A DNA stretch of 64,000 bases, from the NCBI RefSeq assembly GCF_008704935.1, contig NZ_CP023692.1, forward strand, positions 3,109,001 to 3,173,000, given 5' to 3'. The DNA comes from Streptomyces vinaceus. GTDB lineage: Bacteria > Actinomycetota > Actinomycetes > Streptomycetales > Streptomycetaceae. The notes under the pieces are model-generated. The model was given only the letters and a program-made list of their open reading frames with translations. It did no database searches and was not told the origin of the DNA. Shown here piece by piece: positions 19,189 to 27,629 of the stretch. The position numbers and the translations under genes are program-made. Every line of letters starts with the position of its first letter. Position 1 is the first letter of the stretch.

Positions 19189-19512
19189 TTAGGAGGCCTG
19201 GCCGCCGAAGATGTCGATACGGTCGCCCTCAGCGAGGGTCACGATGGCGCGCTTGGTGTCAGCGCGCTTGCCGAAACCGGTCTTGGTGCGCTTGCGCTTA
19301 CCCTGACGGTTGATCGTGTTGACCCCGGTGACCTTGACCGAGAAGACCGCCTCGACGGCCTGCTTGATCTGGGTCTTGTTGGCGCCGGGCGCGACGATGA
19401 ACGTGTACTTGTTCTCGTCCAGCAGCGCGTAGCTCTTCTCCGAGACAACCGGCTTGATCAGCAGGTCGCGCGGGTCAGTGAAGGTCTTGCTGGTAACGGT
19501 CGCCTCAGACAT
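19189..19512 (-). CDS. rplW: 50S ribosomal protein L23
   Basis: Exit-tunnel protein and docking site for trigger factor and SRP, 107 residues. It has [45 protein letters not shown] and [14 protein letters not shown]. The ATG overlaps the rplD stop by one base (TGATG), so it is probably translated by coupling. Confidence 0.97.
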   Translation of the reverse strand: MSEATVTSKTFTDPRDLLIKPVVSEKSYALLDENKYTFIVAPGANKTQIKQAVEAVFSVKVTGVNTINRQGKRKRTKTGFGKRADTKRAIVTLAEGDRIDIFGGQAS

Positions 19513-20162
19513 CAGGCGTCGCTCCCTTCGGTCTCGTCGGCCTTGGGGCCAGACACGAAGGACTCCAGCGCGGCCTGGGTGAAGACCACGTCGTCAGAGA
19601 CGATCACGTCGTACGTGTTCAGCTGGCCCGGCTCCAGGATGTGAACCTGGGGCAGGTTGCGGGCGGACAGCCACGCGGCCTCGTCGGCACGCTCGACGAC
19701 CAGGAGCAGGTTCTTGCGCTCCGAGATCTTGCCGAACAGCGTCTTGGCGGCCTTCGTGGAGGCGGCACCCTCGACCACGCCGGTGACGACGTGGATGCGG
19801 GAGTGACGCGCACGGTCCGACAGGGCACCGCGGAGGGCGGCGACCTTCATCTTCTTGGGGGTCCGCTGCGAGTAGTCACGCGGCTGCGGGCCGTGGACGA
19901 CGCCACCGCCGGCGAACTGCGGAGCGCGGGTCGAACCCTGACGGGCGCGGCCGGTGCCCTTCTGGCGGTAAGGCTTCTTGCCACCACCACGGACTTCGCC
20001 ACGGGTCTTCGTCTTGTGCGTGCCCTGACGGGCAGCAGCCAGCTGAGCGACGACGACCTGGTGGATCAGCGGAACGCTGGTCTTCGCGTCGAAGATCTCC
20101 GCGGGGAGCTCGACGGTACCGGCCTTGTCGCCTGCCGGCGAAAGGATGTCAATGGTGCTCAT
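19512..20162 (-). CDS. rplD: 50S ribosomal protein L4
   Basis: Large-subunit protein with a loop in the exit tunnel, 216 residues. It starts [24 protein letters not shown]; the tunnel loop [39 protein letters not shown] is intact. In enterobacteria L4 autoregulates the S10 operon; no equivalent was tested here. The ATG at 20162 is chosen over an upstream in-frame start because GAGGT lies just before it, within the 5-nt gap from the rplC stop. Confidence 0.97.
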   Translation of the reverse strand: MSTIDILSPAGDKAGTVELPAEIFDAKTSVPLIHQVVVAQLAAARQGTHKTKTRGEVRGGGKKPYRQKGTGRARQGSTRAPQFAGGGVVHGPQPRDYSQRTPKKMKVAALRGALSDRARHSRIHVVTGVVEGAASTKAAKTLFGKISERKNLLLVVERADEAAWLSARNLPQVHILEPGQLNTYDVIVSDDVVFTQAALESFVSGPKADETEGSDA

Positions 20163-20167
20163 TAACC

Positions 20168-20812
20168 TCAAGCCCCCTTGGCCGCGGTACGGACCAGGAC
20201 GAGGCCGCCGTTCGGACCGGGGACTGCGCCCTTGATGAGGAGCAGACCCTTCTCCGCGTCTACCGCGTGGATGGTCAGGTTCTGGGTGGTGACGCGCTCG
20301 TTGCCCATACGACCAGCCATGCGCATGCCCTTGAAGACACGCCCAGGGGTGGCGCAGCCACCGATCGAACCGGGGGAGCGGTGCTTGCGCTGCACACCGT
20401 GACCGGCGCCGAGGCCCCGGAAGTTGTGCCGCTTCATGACACCGGCGAAGCCCTTGCCCTTGCTGTTGCCCGTGACGTCAACCTTGACGCCGGACTCGAA
20501 CACCTCAGCAGTGATCTCCTGGCCGAGCGTGTACTCGCTGGCGTCGGAGGTGCGGAGCTCCACCAGGTGGCGGCGGGGGGTCACGTCGGCCTTGGCGAAG
20601 TGGCCCTTGAGGGGCTTGTTCACCTTGCGCGGGTCGATCTCGCCGAAGGCGATCTGGACCGACTCGTAGCCGTCGATGTCGTTCGTACGGACCTGGGTAA
20701 CGACGCAGGGCCCGGCCTTGACGACGGTCACCGGGACGACACGGTTGTTCTCGTCCCAGACCTGGGTCATGCCGAGCTTCTCGCCCAGGACGCCCTTGAT
20801 CTGCTTTGCCAT
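20168..20812 (-). CDS. rplC: 50S ribosomal protein L3
   Basis: Large-subunit protein with an extension reaching the peptidyl-transferase centre, 214 residues. It starts [71 protein letters not shown] is the conserved loop (target of glutamine methylation in other bacteria). ATG start with GAGGCGTCGAGAAG upstream. It begins 14 nt after rpsJ. Confidence 0.98.
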   Translation of the reverse strand: MAKQIKGVLGEKLGMTQVWDENNRVVPVTVVKAGPCVVTQVRTNDIDGYESVQIAFGEIDPRKVNKPLKGHFAKADVTPRRHLVELRTSDASEYTLGQEITAEVFESGVKVDVTGNSKGKGFAGVMKRHNFRGLGAGHGVQRKHRSPGSIGGCATPGRVFKGMRMAGRMGNERVTTQNLTIHAVDAEKGLLLIKGAVPGPNGGLVLVRTAAKGA

Positions 20813-20826
20813 CTTCTCGACGCCTC

Positions 20827-21135
20827 TCAGAGCTTGATCTCGATGTCAACGCCGGCCGGAAGGTCCAGGCGCATCAGCGAGTCAACGGTCTTGGGCGTCG
20901 GGTCGAGGATGTCGATCAGGCGCTTGTGCGTGCGCATCTCGAAGTGCTCGCGCGAGTCCTTGTACTTGTGCGGCGACTTGATGACGCAGTACACGTTCTT
21001 CTCAGTGGGCAGCGGCACCGGGCCTGCGACCGACGCACCAGTGCGGGTCACCGTCTCGACGATCTTCTTCGCCGAGGAGTCGATGACCTCGTGGTCGTAG
21101 GCCTTGAGCCGGATGCGGATCTTCTGTCCCGCCAT
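20827..21135 (-). CDS. rpsJ: 30S ribosomal protein S10
   Basis: Small-subunit protein, 102 residues, that in many bacteria doubles as the NusE partner of NusB in antitermination and links NusG to the ribosome. It starts [19 protein letters not shown], has [43 protein letters not shown] and ends [12 protein letters not shown]. The open frame extends 28 codons upstream but the ATG at 21135 follows GGAGTAGCC and fits the family. First gene of the S10 operon, with a leader of about 390 nt. Confidence 0.98.
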   Translation of the reverse strand: MAGQKIRIRLKAYDHEVIDSSAKKIVETVTRTGASVAGPVPLPTEKNVYCVIKSPHKYKDSREHFEMRTHKRLIDILDPTPKTVDSLMRLDLPAGVDIEIKL

Positions 21136-21524
21136 GGCTACTCCGTAGTCCTGTCTGTTGTGGAAACGCTCTGGCTCTCGGTCGGCTGTGGATCTCTCCA
21201 CCGTTTCTCTCCGACCCACGCGGTCGGGCGTGTCGCACTCCCTCTACAGAAAATTCCCATACGGAAATTCCCTCGTCCAAGGGGGTGCGGTCCCAGGACC
21301 GCGGTTCGGGGGAGAAACACCCACCGAGCGCCTGGCAGGCACCGTGCTGACGCTTCCCAGAAGATTCCCGTACGTCCGCCCCATTGCTGCCCCGAAAGGC
21401 AGATAAAGGCGACGAGTACTGTGGGACTCGCTTCCGGTCCTCCCGGCGGGAGGCGCGCAGCATCGGCACTCAGCCGAGCAACTTGAGTAGTCTGCCATAC
21501 AAGACACGTACTGCGCCAATCGGG
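21136..21524 (-). other. long 5' leader of the S10 operon (no gene)
   Basis: A 389-nt stretch between the inferred transcription start and rpsJ; I see no convincing gene. It contains three 14-nt repeats (minus strand GGGAATTTTCTGTA, GGGAATTTCCGTAT, GGGAATCTTCTGGG, at 21245-21258, 21259-21272 and 21356-21369) and, nearer to rpsJ, a 25-nt element shared with the rpsL leader. Its length suggests a regulated leader, but no ribosomal-protein binding fold could be assigned by eye. Confidence 0.5.
21211..21235 (-). promoter_or_regulatory. conserved leader element shared with rpsL
   Basis: On the minus strand it reads CGACACGCCC followed by GACCGCGTGGGTCGG. The same 25 nt with a single change (G to A) occur in the rpsL leader at 39163-39187. 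CGAC and GTCG at the ends and the C/G runs inside can pair into a short hairpin. It lies 75 nt before the rpsJ start. Confidence 0.6.
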
Positions 21525-21530
21525 CCGAAG

Positions 21531-21558
21531 AGAATACCCCTCCCCGGTGAGTGGTCAA
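21531..21558 (-). promoter_or_regulatory. HrdB-type promoter of the S10 operon
   Basis: Minus-strand -35 TTGACC (21553-21558), 16-nt spacer, -10 TATTCT (21531-21536). This closely fits the housekeeping TTGAC / TAnnnT pattern, and it lies just downstream of the terminator of the preceding gene. The start would be near 21524. Confidence 0.65.
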
Positions 21559-21577
21559 ACCGCGCCACGCACGGGAA

Positions 21578-21611
21578 CGGCCCGGGCCCCCCTTGGGGTG
21601 TGCCCGGGCCG
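21578..21611 (-). terminator. hairpin terminator after the conserved membrane-protein gene
   Basis: CGGCCCGGGC and GCCCGGGCCG pair, with further pairing of CACCCC and GGGG inside, 11 nt past the stop at 21623. It isolates the S10 promoter from upstream transcription. No T-run. Confidence 0.6.
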
Positions 21612-21622
21612 CCCCACGGGCC

Positions 21623-22762
21623 TCAGGTGCGCGACAGGCTCCCGCAGCCCTCCGGACCACCGGAGTCCAGGGTCCTGCTGCGGTCGTACGGGTCCACGGG
21701 CGTCCCGGAGGGCGCGGGGCCGCTCCGGGCGTCGTCGGCGAACGTGGGGTGCAGGAATCCGTCGTACACGTCGCAGGCGCTGTTGGCGAGGTCGACGTTG
21801 TACTTCTCCAGCCAGAGCTTGCCGGCGGTGGCCTGCCACTTGCGCGGGTCGGCGACCGAGAAGGTGATCTCGCGCCGCACGATGGTGCGCTCGACCTCCT
21901 CTGCGCCCGGCTTCGCCTTCACGAACGGGTAGACGAAGGTGTAGTCGGCCAGCACGTTGGCCTGGCCGGCCTCCTTGCCGGGCTCCACCCACATCCGGCC
22001 GCGCACCTTGACCACCTCGCCCACCGGCTTCAGTTCGGCCGGCTTGACCCGCGTGAACAGGTGCAGCGGGTCGTTCTCCTTCGAGGGGGCCGTCAGCGTG
22101 CCCTCCACCCGGTCCAGCTCGTCCTTGAGCTTCGGGTCGAGCAGGTCCAGCGCCGCCGCGGGCCGCTCCCCGCGCAGGGTCGCCGGGTCCAGGTTGGCGG
22201 AGACCAGGAACTGCTTGGCCTTCTCCAGCGCGTCGGCGACCTGCTCCTTGCTCATGCCGCCGGCGGCCTGGGCCTCCGGTACCTCGATCCCGGCCGCCCC
22301 GTCGGCCCACTGGAGGGCCGGGGAGCCCTTGAAGGGCTCCTTGAGGGTCGGCCGGTCCGGGTCGACGGCCGCGGGCGGGGCGCTGGGCCGCGCGGTCTCG
22401 GCGGCCAGCGGCTCACGGGCCTTGTGATCCCGCTCGGCCTTGCCGGTGACCCGGTCGATGACCAGTTCCGGGCGTACGGCGATCAGTGCGAGGGCGGCGA
22501 TGAAGACGACCGCCGCCGCGGCCTTGAGCCGCCGCTTGCCCCTCCCCCGCCCTTGCATCTCCTGCCAGGCCGGGCCGGTGCGCCAGCCGGGCGGCTGGGC
22601 GGACTCGTCCCGCAGCCGGGCGGTGACCATCCGGGCCCGGGCCGAGGGTTCCTGCGGGGCCCCGCCCGCGCCCGCCTGGGCCTGCTCCAGGAACCGGGCC
22701 CACTCCTCGTCGGAGACGGCCGGTGTGCCCTCGTCGTTGTCGTCGCTGCTGTTCTTCGCCAT
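21623..22762 (-). CDS. conserved actinobacterial membrane-anchored protein of unknown function
   Basis: Protein of 379 residues that I cannot assign to a characterised family. A cytoplasmic, hydrophilic N-terminus of about 85 residues (SDEEWARFLEQAQAG, then RGRGKRRLK) is followed by one membrane span, AAAAVVFIAALALIAVRPEL, and an extracytoplasmic domain of about 270 residues. The domain holds GMSKEQVADALEKAKQFLVSANLDP and a late YNVDLANSACDVYDGFLHP. The ATG at 22762 is used; an in-frame start 7 codons upstream is possible. It sits between the S10 promoter and the amidase gene on the same strand, with terminators on both sides. Topology suggests a single-pass envelope protein. Confidence 0.75.
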   Translation of the reverse strand: MAKNSSDDNDEGTPAVSDEEWARFLEQAQAGAGGAPQEPSARARMVTARLRDESAQPPGWRTGPAWQEMQGRGRGKRRLKAAAAVVFIAALALIAVRPELVIDRVTGKAERDHKAREPLAAETARPSAPPAAVDPDRPTLKEPFKGSPALQWADGAAGIEVPEAQAAGGMSKEQVADALEKAKQFLVSANLDPATLRGERPAAALDLLDPKLKDELDRVEGTLTAPSKENDPLHLFTRVKPAELKPVGEVVKVRGRMWVEPGKEAGQANVLADYTFVYPFVKAKPGAEEVERTIVRREITFSVADPRKWQATAGKLWLEKYNVDLANSACDVYDGFLHPTFADDARSGPAPSGTPVDPYDRSRTLDSGGPEGCGSLSRT

Positions 22763-22783
22763 GTCCCGCCCCTGAAAAGTCAC

Positions 22784-22812
22784 GGGCCCCCAGGACCGCG
22801 TCCTGGGGGCCC
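22784..22812 (-). terminator. terminator after the amidase gene
   Basis: Perfect 13-bp stem GGGCCCCCAGGAC / GTCCTGGGGGCCC with a 3-nt loop, 15 nt past the amidase stop on the minus strand, followed by CGTGACTTTT. Confidence 0.8.
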
Positions 22813-22827
22813 GCCGAAACGTTGCTG

Positions 22828-25485
22828 CTACTTGCTGAAGTAACCCGTGATGTCCGCGATCAGGTCCACGGTCCCCTGGTTGTTGAAGAAACTGACCTTC
22901 CCGTCCACCACCGGGACGACCACCAGGTTCGGGATCGTCTGCCCGGGCGTGAAGTTCAGGTTCGAGGCGCTCGTACGCGTCGTACCGCTGGGGAACACCG
23001 ACACGAAGCTGGGCTCCGTGGGGTTGGTCGCCGTCACGTTCAGGACCACCGCGGTCACACCCGTCGCCGGGATCCCGTTCGTACCGGCCACCGGCAGGGT
23101 GACGACGCCGCCGGCGCCCACCTTGCCCTGCGGCACGCCCAGGCCCGCACGGGTGTCCATCAGCCGCTTCGGACCGATGTTCGTGTGCGAGGCGCCGTCA
23201 CCGGCCGAGGTGAAGTAGCCCGTGATGTCCGCGATCAGGTCCACGGTGCCCTGGTTGTTGAAGAAGCTCACCTTCCCGTCCACCACCGGGACCACGACCA
23301 GGTTCGGGATGGTCAGGCCGGGGGTGAAGTTCAGGTTCGAGGCGCTCGTACGCGTCGTACCGCTCGGGTAGACCGACACGAAGCTGGGCTCCGTCGGGTT
23401 GGTCGCCGTCACGTTCAGGACCACCGCGGTCACACCCGTCGCCGGAATGCCGTTCGTACCGGCGACCGGCAGGGTGACGACGCCGCCGGCGCCCACCTTG
23501 CCCTGCGGCACGCCCAGGCCCGCACGGGTGTCCATCAGCCGCTTCGGACCGATGTTCGTGTGCGTCGCGCCCTCGCCGGCCGAGGTGAAGTAACCCGTGA
23601 TGTCCGCGATCAGGTCCACGGTGCCCTGGTTGTTGAAGAAACTGACCTTCCCGTCCACCACCGGGACGACCACCAGGTTCGCGATCGTCTGCCCGGGCGT
23701 GAAGTTCAGGTTCGAGGCGCTCGTACGCGTCGTACCGCTGGGGAACACCGACACGTAGCTCGGCTCGGTGGGGTTGGTCGCGGTCACGTTCAGGACCACG
23801 GCGGTCACACCGGCCGCGGGGACGCCGTTCGTACCGGCGACCGGCAGGGTGACGACGCCGCCGGCGCCCACCTTGCCCTGCGGCACGCCCAGGCCCGCAC
23901 GGGTGTCCATCAGCCGCTTCGGGGTGACCGGGGTGAACTTGGCCGGCGTCACCTCCGAGACGACCTTGACGGGCAGGGAGGTGGAGGTCTTGCCGTTGAC
24001 CGCGTTCGCCTTGACCTGGACCTGGTGGGTGCCGCTGGTGACGATCGAGGTGGCCGTGCGGGCCGTACCGGAGACCGTCGCCGCCGGGACCCCGTCGACC
24101 AGGACCTCGAACGAGCCGATGCGGTCGCTGGCCGTGCTGGTCGACCAGCCGACGGTCAGGACGCCGTCTGAGGTGGCGTCGACGCCCGGCTGGACGGGCA
24201 CGCCGTTCACGGTGCCCACCTTGAGCTGCGCGGCGGGACCGGAGGTGCGCAGCGCGCCGAGCTGCGCGTAGAGCTGGTTGCCCGGGCACTCGGTGTTGAA
24301 GCCGTCCCGGTGGCCCGAGACCGTCTTGAACTGGTACTGCTTGCCGACCTCGAACTGGGTGCCGAAGAAGTTGGTCTGCGCGGCGCCCGCGGTCAGCGTG
24401 GTGGTGCCGTTCATGTCGCCGTCGTACTGGCCCAGCTTGTACGCCGCGATACGGGAGACGGCGTCCTGGGCGGCCGCCGAAGCGCCGCCGGCGTTGTAGT
24501 CACCGAGGACGGCGATGCCCTCCGTATCGGTGTTCCAGCCGAAGGTGTGCGCGCCGATGATCGCCTGGTCGATACCGCCCTGGCGGCCCTCGAAGATCGT
24601 GCCGCACTTGTCGACGAGGAAGTTGTAGCCGAGGTCGCGCCACCCGTTGGTCTTCACGTGGTAGACGTGGATGCCGCGGACGATCGCCGCCGACTGCGAG
24701 CAGTCGTACGGCTGGGTGTCGGCGGTGTGGTGGACGAAGACCGCCTTGATCTTGCCGCTGGTCTGGTAGAGCGGGCCCTCGTTGTTCAGCGACTCGTCGG
24801 CTCCCCACGCGGCGCGCGAGACCACGGCCGGCTGGGGCGCGGTGGAGGCCGGGCCGGGGTCGACGGTGGTGGTGGCGGAGGCGGCCGGGGCCGCGTTCAG
24901 GGCGCCCGTCCGCGCGGCGCCGCTCTCGTGAGCGGCGTTCTTCTTCTGGCCGCCCTGCTTCGCCTGCGCGGCCGAGCCGCCCGGGTCCACCAGGTTCAGC
25001 TCCAGTCCGGCGGGCAGTGCGCCGCCGCCGCTGATCCGCACCTCAGCGCCGTTCGAGGCGCCGACCCAGACGGGCTCCGTGGAGCCGTGCGCGCCGGGCC
25101 GTACGCCGTCCATCCCCGGCTTGACCGGGTCGAGGGCGATCCACTTCGACCACGCGCCGGTCTTCGCGTCGCGGGCGCGCGCCTCGATGGTCCCCTTCAC
25201 CTCGGCCGCGGGGTCCGTCCAGGACACTCCCAGCAGGCCGAAGGGCTGCGTTTCCTGTCGGGAGAGCACGGCCTCGCCGGCGCCCTGGGGCTGGAGGGCC
25301 AGCTTGTGCAGCTCGCCCTCGACCGGTCCGGTCTCCTTGGCGTCGGCGCTGTACGCCTTCGCCGCCCCCTCACCCCCCGGGGCCGCCGTCAGTTCGGCTC
25401 CCCCGGCCATTCCCTGAATGCCCAGCACCGCTGCGGCGCCGAGCGCGGCCGCCAGTGCGGTACCGCGCACACGACTCAGTCTCAC
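22828..25485 (-). CDS. secreted PGRP-type N-acetylmuramoyl-L-alanine amidase with three C-terminal repeats
   Basis: Predicted exported peptidoglycan amidase of 885 residues. A signal peptide (RLSRVRGTALAAALGAAAVLG) is followed by a low-complexity region and a linker of about 200 residues. The peptidoglycan-recognition/amidase_2 domain follows: VVSRAAWGADESL, then FVHHTADTQPYDCS, LGYNFLVDKCGTIFEGRQGG, IGAHTFGWNTDTEGIAVLGDY and VSGHRDGFNTECPG, which supply the zinc ligands His...His...Cys. A fibronectin-like or Ig-like segment (about 430-510) leads to three 125-residue repeats starting PKRLMDTRAGLGVPQGK and ending TVDLIADITGYF, probably surface-binding modules. The GTG start is preferred over an ATG 30 nt upstream because GGGTGGGGAAC precedes it and the signal peptide then starts correctly. 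Confidence 0.88.
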   Translation of the reverse strand: MRLSRVRGTALAAALGAAAVLGIQGMAGGAELTAAPGGEGAAKAYSADAKETGPVEGELHKLALQPQGAGEAVLSRQETQPFGLLGVSWTDPAAEVKGTIEARARDAKTGAWSKWIALDPVKPGMDGVRPGAHGSTEPVWVGASNGAEVRISGGGALPAGLELNLVDPGGSAAQAKQGGQKKNAAHESGAARTGALNAAPAASATTTVDPGPASTAPQPAVVSRAAWGADESLNNEGPLYQTSGKIKAVFVHHTADTQPYDCSQSAAIVRGIHVYHVKTNGWRDLGYNFLVDKCGTIFEGRQGGIDQAIIGAHTFGWNTDTEGIAVLGDYNAGGASAAAQDAVSRIAAYKLGQYDGDMNGTTTLTAGAAQTNFFGTQFEVGKQYQFKTVSGHRDGFNTECPGNQLYAQLGALRTSGPAAQLKVGTVNGVPVQPGVDATSDGVLTVGWSTSTASDRIGSFEVLVDGVPAATVSGTARTATSIVTSGTHQVQVKANAVNGKTSTSLPVKVVSEVTPAKFTPVTPKRLMDTRAGLGVPQGKVGAGGVVTLPVAGTNGVPAAGVTAVVLNVTATNPTEPSYVSVFPSGTTRTSASNLNFTPGQTIANLVVVPVVDGKVSFFNNQGTVDLIADITGYFTSAGEGATHTNIGPKRLMDTRAGLGVPQGKVGAGGVVTLPVAGTNGIPATGVTAVVLNVTATNPTEPSFVSVYPSGTTRTSASNLNFTPGLTIPNLVVVPVVDGKVSFFNNQGTVDLIADITGYFTSAGDGASHTNIGPKRLMDTRAGLGVPQGKVGAGGVVTLPVAGTNGIPATGVTAVVLNVTATNPTEPSFVSVFPSGTTRTSASNLNFTPGQTIPNLVVVPVVDGKVSFFNNQGTVDLIADITGYFSK
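22841..23923 (-). repeat. three tandem 375-bp repeats inside the amidase gene
   Basis: Unit boundaries can be set at TAACCCGTGA (22841), TAGCCCGTGA (23216) and TAACCCGTGA (23591), giving exactly 375 bp or 125 codons per unit; the third unit is slightly short. Long stretches, such as the segment encoding KRLMDTRAGLGVPQGKVGAG, are identical in DNA in all three, including synonymous positions. Confidence 0.9.
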
Positions 25486-25628
25486 GTTTGTTCCCCACCC
25501 CTGTGGCTCGTGCAAGGTGACACGACTGTTGGGGCGGATGCTACTGGTCGGTTCTGACAGTTCGTACCGCCGGGGCCGTCAGGAGAACGTCGGGGAGGGC
25601 GGCCCGGGGCGACCGGGCCGCCGCGCCG

Positions 25629-27557
25629 TCACCTCTTCTGGGCGTCCTTCTCCTTCTGGGCCGCTTCCTGGCGGGCCTTGCGGTCGGCCTCGGCGTCGCG
25701 CTCGATGTCCGCCCGCGAGCGCACGCGCTTGGGCGCCTCCATGCCGCAGACGGTGGGCCAGTCGTCGGCCACGATGCCGGCGCACCAGATGAAGTTCTGG
25801 ATGGGACCCGGCTTCCAGTCGTCCTTCTCGATGTCCCAGCAGGTCGCGCGGGGCGAGAAGCGCGGGCAGCTGCCGTCCCGCTGCTTGATGACGTGGGCGC
25901 GGTACGCGTCGATGCCCATCGAGTCGACGTCGGACGAGGGCATGTACCGGTTGACCGACCAGGACGCGCCCATGGCCCCGAACAGGGCGACCACGCACAC
26001 CATGCCCGCGGCGAGCTGGCGGACCACCCGCGCCGGCACGACCCGGGCGAGCCCGGCCCCCGAAGCGGAACCGGAAGCGGAAGCGGAAGCCGCGCCGGCG
26101 CCGCCCGGGCGCAGTGTGCGCTCGATCCACCCGGTGCCCCGGTTGACGACCGCCATCATGCCGAGCACCGCCAGGATCATCAGGCAGTACATGATGATCC
26201 ACGTGGTGCGCGGGTAGAGCTGGATGGCCCGGTCCTGGGCCATGTGCCCGGCGAACCAGAACCGGGCGAGCCAGGCGCCGGCCAGGACCGCCGCCGCCGT
26301 GCGCACCATGATGTTGCGCATCCCGAGGCCGAGGCCGAGGCCCACCGCGAACAGCAGCAGCAGGGCGAACCCGCTCTGGCCGGCCATCTCCCCGGCCACC
26401 GGCCAGGTCTGGTAGGTGAGGGTCCCGGACCGGTCCGAGACCCAGCCGAGCACGTAGCCGGGGTCGGCGTACACGGCGAGGAAGGCGTAGCGGTCGGGGT
26501 TGTCCGCGCCCAGCCGGACCATCTGGTACAGCAGCGGTGCGCCGACGATCCCGGCCGACAGCAGCGTGACCCCTATGTACAGGGCCGCCTTCTTGACGGT
26601 GGCCGCGCCCTGGCGCCACGGGAAGAAGCACAGCGCGGCGACGAGCGCGCCCGGCGCGGCCCAGATGTACCAGCCGGAGTACCAGAGGAACAGCGCGCCG
26701 AAGGTCAGGCCGAGGACGAGACCGCGCACCAGCAGGTGCCGCGTTCCGCGCCGGCCGGCCAGGCGCATCTCGCGCAGCCAGTACCCGAGCAGCGGCAGCA
26801 GCACGATCATGACGATGTGGCTGTACGGGCGGATCGGGTCGAGGAAGAGCACCGCGGCGGGAACCGCGATCAGCAGCGCCCAGAAGGGCCGCAGCAGTAT
26901 CCGCCAGGCCAGGTAGGCCATCGGGCCGGCCACGGCGGTGAAGAAGATCTGGAGGTCGTGCAGGGCGAAGCCGGTCTCGCCGCGGCCGTTGTAGCGGATC
27001 TTCGCCCAGAGGGCCATGAGGGCCGGGAAGGCGGGCGGATAGATGCCCGACATCCCCTCGTGGTGCAGGAACGAGTTGGCCATGTCGATCAGTACGCCCG
27101 GGTCGCCCTCCTGGCCGCCGAGCGGGTGGGGCGTGCCGTTCAGGGCGACGACGATGCCTCCGGCGATCACCCCCGTCGCCAGGCCGGCCAGGGCGGCGCA
27201 GACCAGGCGCTTGACCAGCTGGTGGCGCCGGACCGAGCCCCGGTGGGCGGTGTACAGCAGCAGCCCGAGCAGCGGCAGTCCGATCACCGCGGCGTACAGC
27301 TGGAGCGTGGCGAGGCCGCTGACCTGGCCGAGGCGCACGATCGGGTTCACGTCGATGCGCCGGCTCAGCAGCATGTAGCCGAGGGCCGCCGTGATGCTGA
27401 CGACGCCCTCGGCGACCGCGAGCACGCGGCGCCGGGACGTCCAGGGGCGGCGGGCCGCCGAAGGGGAGGAGACCGCTCCGGCGTCCGGGGTCCCGGTACC
27501 GGTCCGGCTGTGCGCCGTGCCGGATGATCCGACGACCTCGGGGGCCAGGTGTGTCAT
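25629..27557 (-). CDS. large polytopic membrane glycosyltransferase-like protein, AftA (GT85)-like
   Basis: Protein of 642 residues with a cytoplasmic low-complexity N-terminus (about 44 residues), roughly twelve membrane spans and a C-terminal extracytoplasmic region with several cysteines (GSCPRFSPRATCWDIEKDDW, then WPTVCGMEAPKR). It ends in a highly charged Lys/Glu/Arg tail. The first large loop has GDPGVLIDMANSFLHHEG and GIYPPAFPALMA, reminiscent of arabinofuranosyltransferases of the AftA type that use decaprenyl-phosphoarabinose in mycobacteria. It leads a run of glycan genes on the same strand. Assignment as a GT-C enzyme is fairly safe; AftA-like substrate use is inference. Confidence 0.6.
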   Translation of the reverse strand: MTHLAPEVVGSSGTAHSRTGTGTPDAGAVSSPSAARRPWTSRRRVLAVAEGVVSITAALGYMLLSRRIDVNPIVRLGQVSGLATLQLYAAVIGLPLLGLLLYTAHRGSVRRHQLVKRLVCAALAGLATGVIAGGIVVALNGTPHPLGGQEGDPGVLIDMANSFLHHEGMSGIYPPAFPALMALWAKIRYNGRGETGFALHDLQIFFTAVAGPMAYLAWRILLRPFWALLIAVPAAVLFLDPIRPYSHIVMIVLLPLLGYWLREMRLAGRRGTRHLLVRGLVLGLTFGALFLWYSGWYIWAAPGALVAALCFFPWRQGAATVKKAALYIGVTLLSAGIVGAPLLYQMVRLGADNPDRYAFLAVYADPGYVLGWVSDRSGTLTYQTWPVAGEMAGQSGFALLLLFAVGLGLGLGMRNIMVRTAAAVLAGAWLARFWFAGHMAQDRAIQLYPRTTWIIMYCLMILAVLGMMAVVNRGTGWIERTLRPGGAGAASASASGSASGAGLARVVPARVVRQLAAGMVCVVALFGAMGASWSVNRYMPSSDVDSMGIDAYRAHVIKQRDGSCPRFSPRATCWDIEKDDWKPGPIQNFIWCAGIVADDWPTVCGMEAPKRVRSRADIERDAEADRKARQEAAQKEKDAQKR

Positions 27558-27629
27558 CTCAGTCCAATTCCGTCGCGGGTGGCACCGCGGGGCGGGGCCC
27601 GTCGGCCGCTGTCTGGGGGTGCTCCGGGG

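Noticed and set aside
21136..21219. Upstream extension of rpsJ by 28 codons
   Set aside because: The extra residues are unlike S10, and the ATG at 21135 has a ribosome binding site.
22841..23923. The three repeats as a CRISPR array or transposon
   Set aside because: The 375-bp period is a whole number of codons and the repeats encode a conserved protein module within one reading frame.
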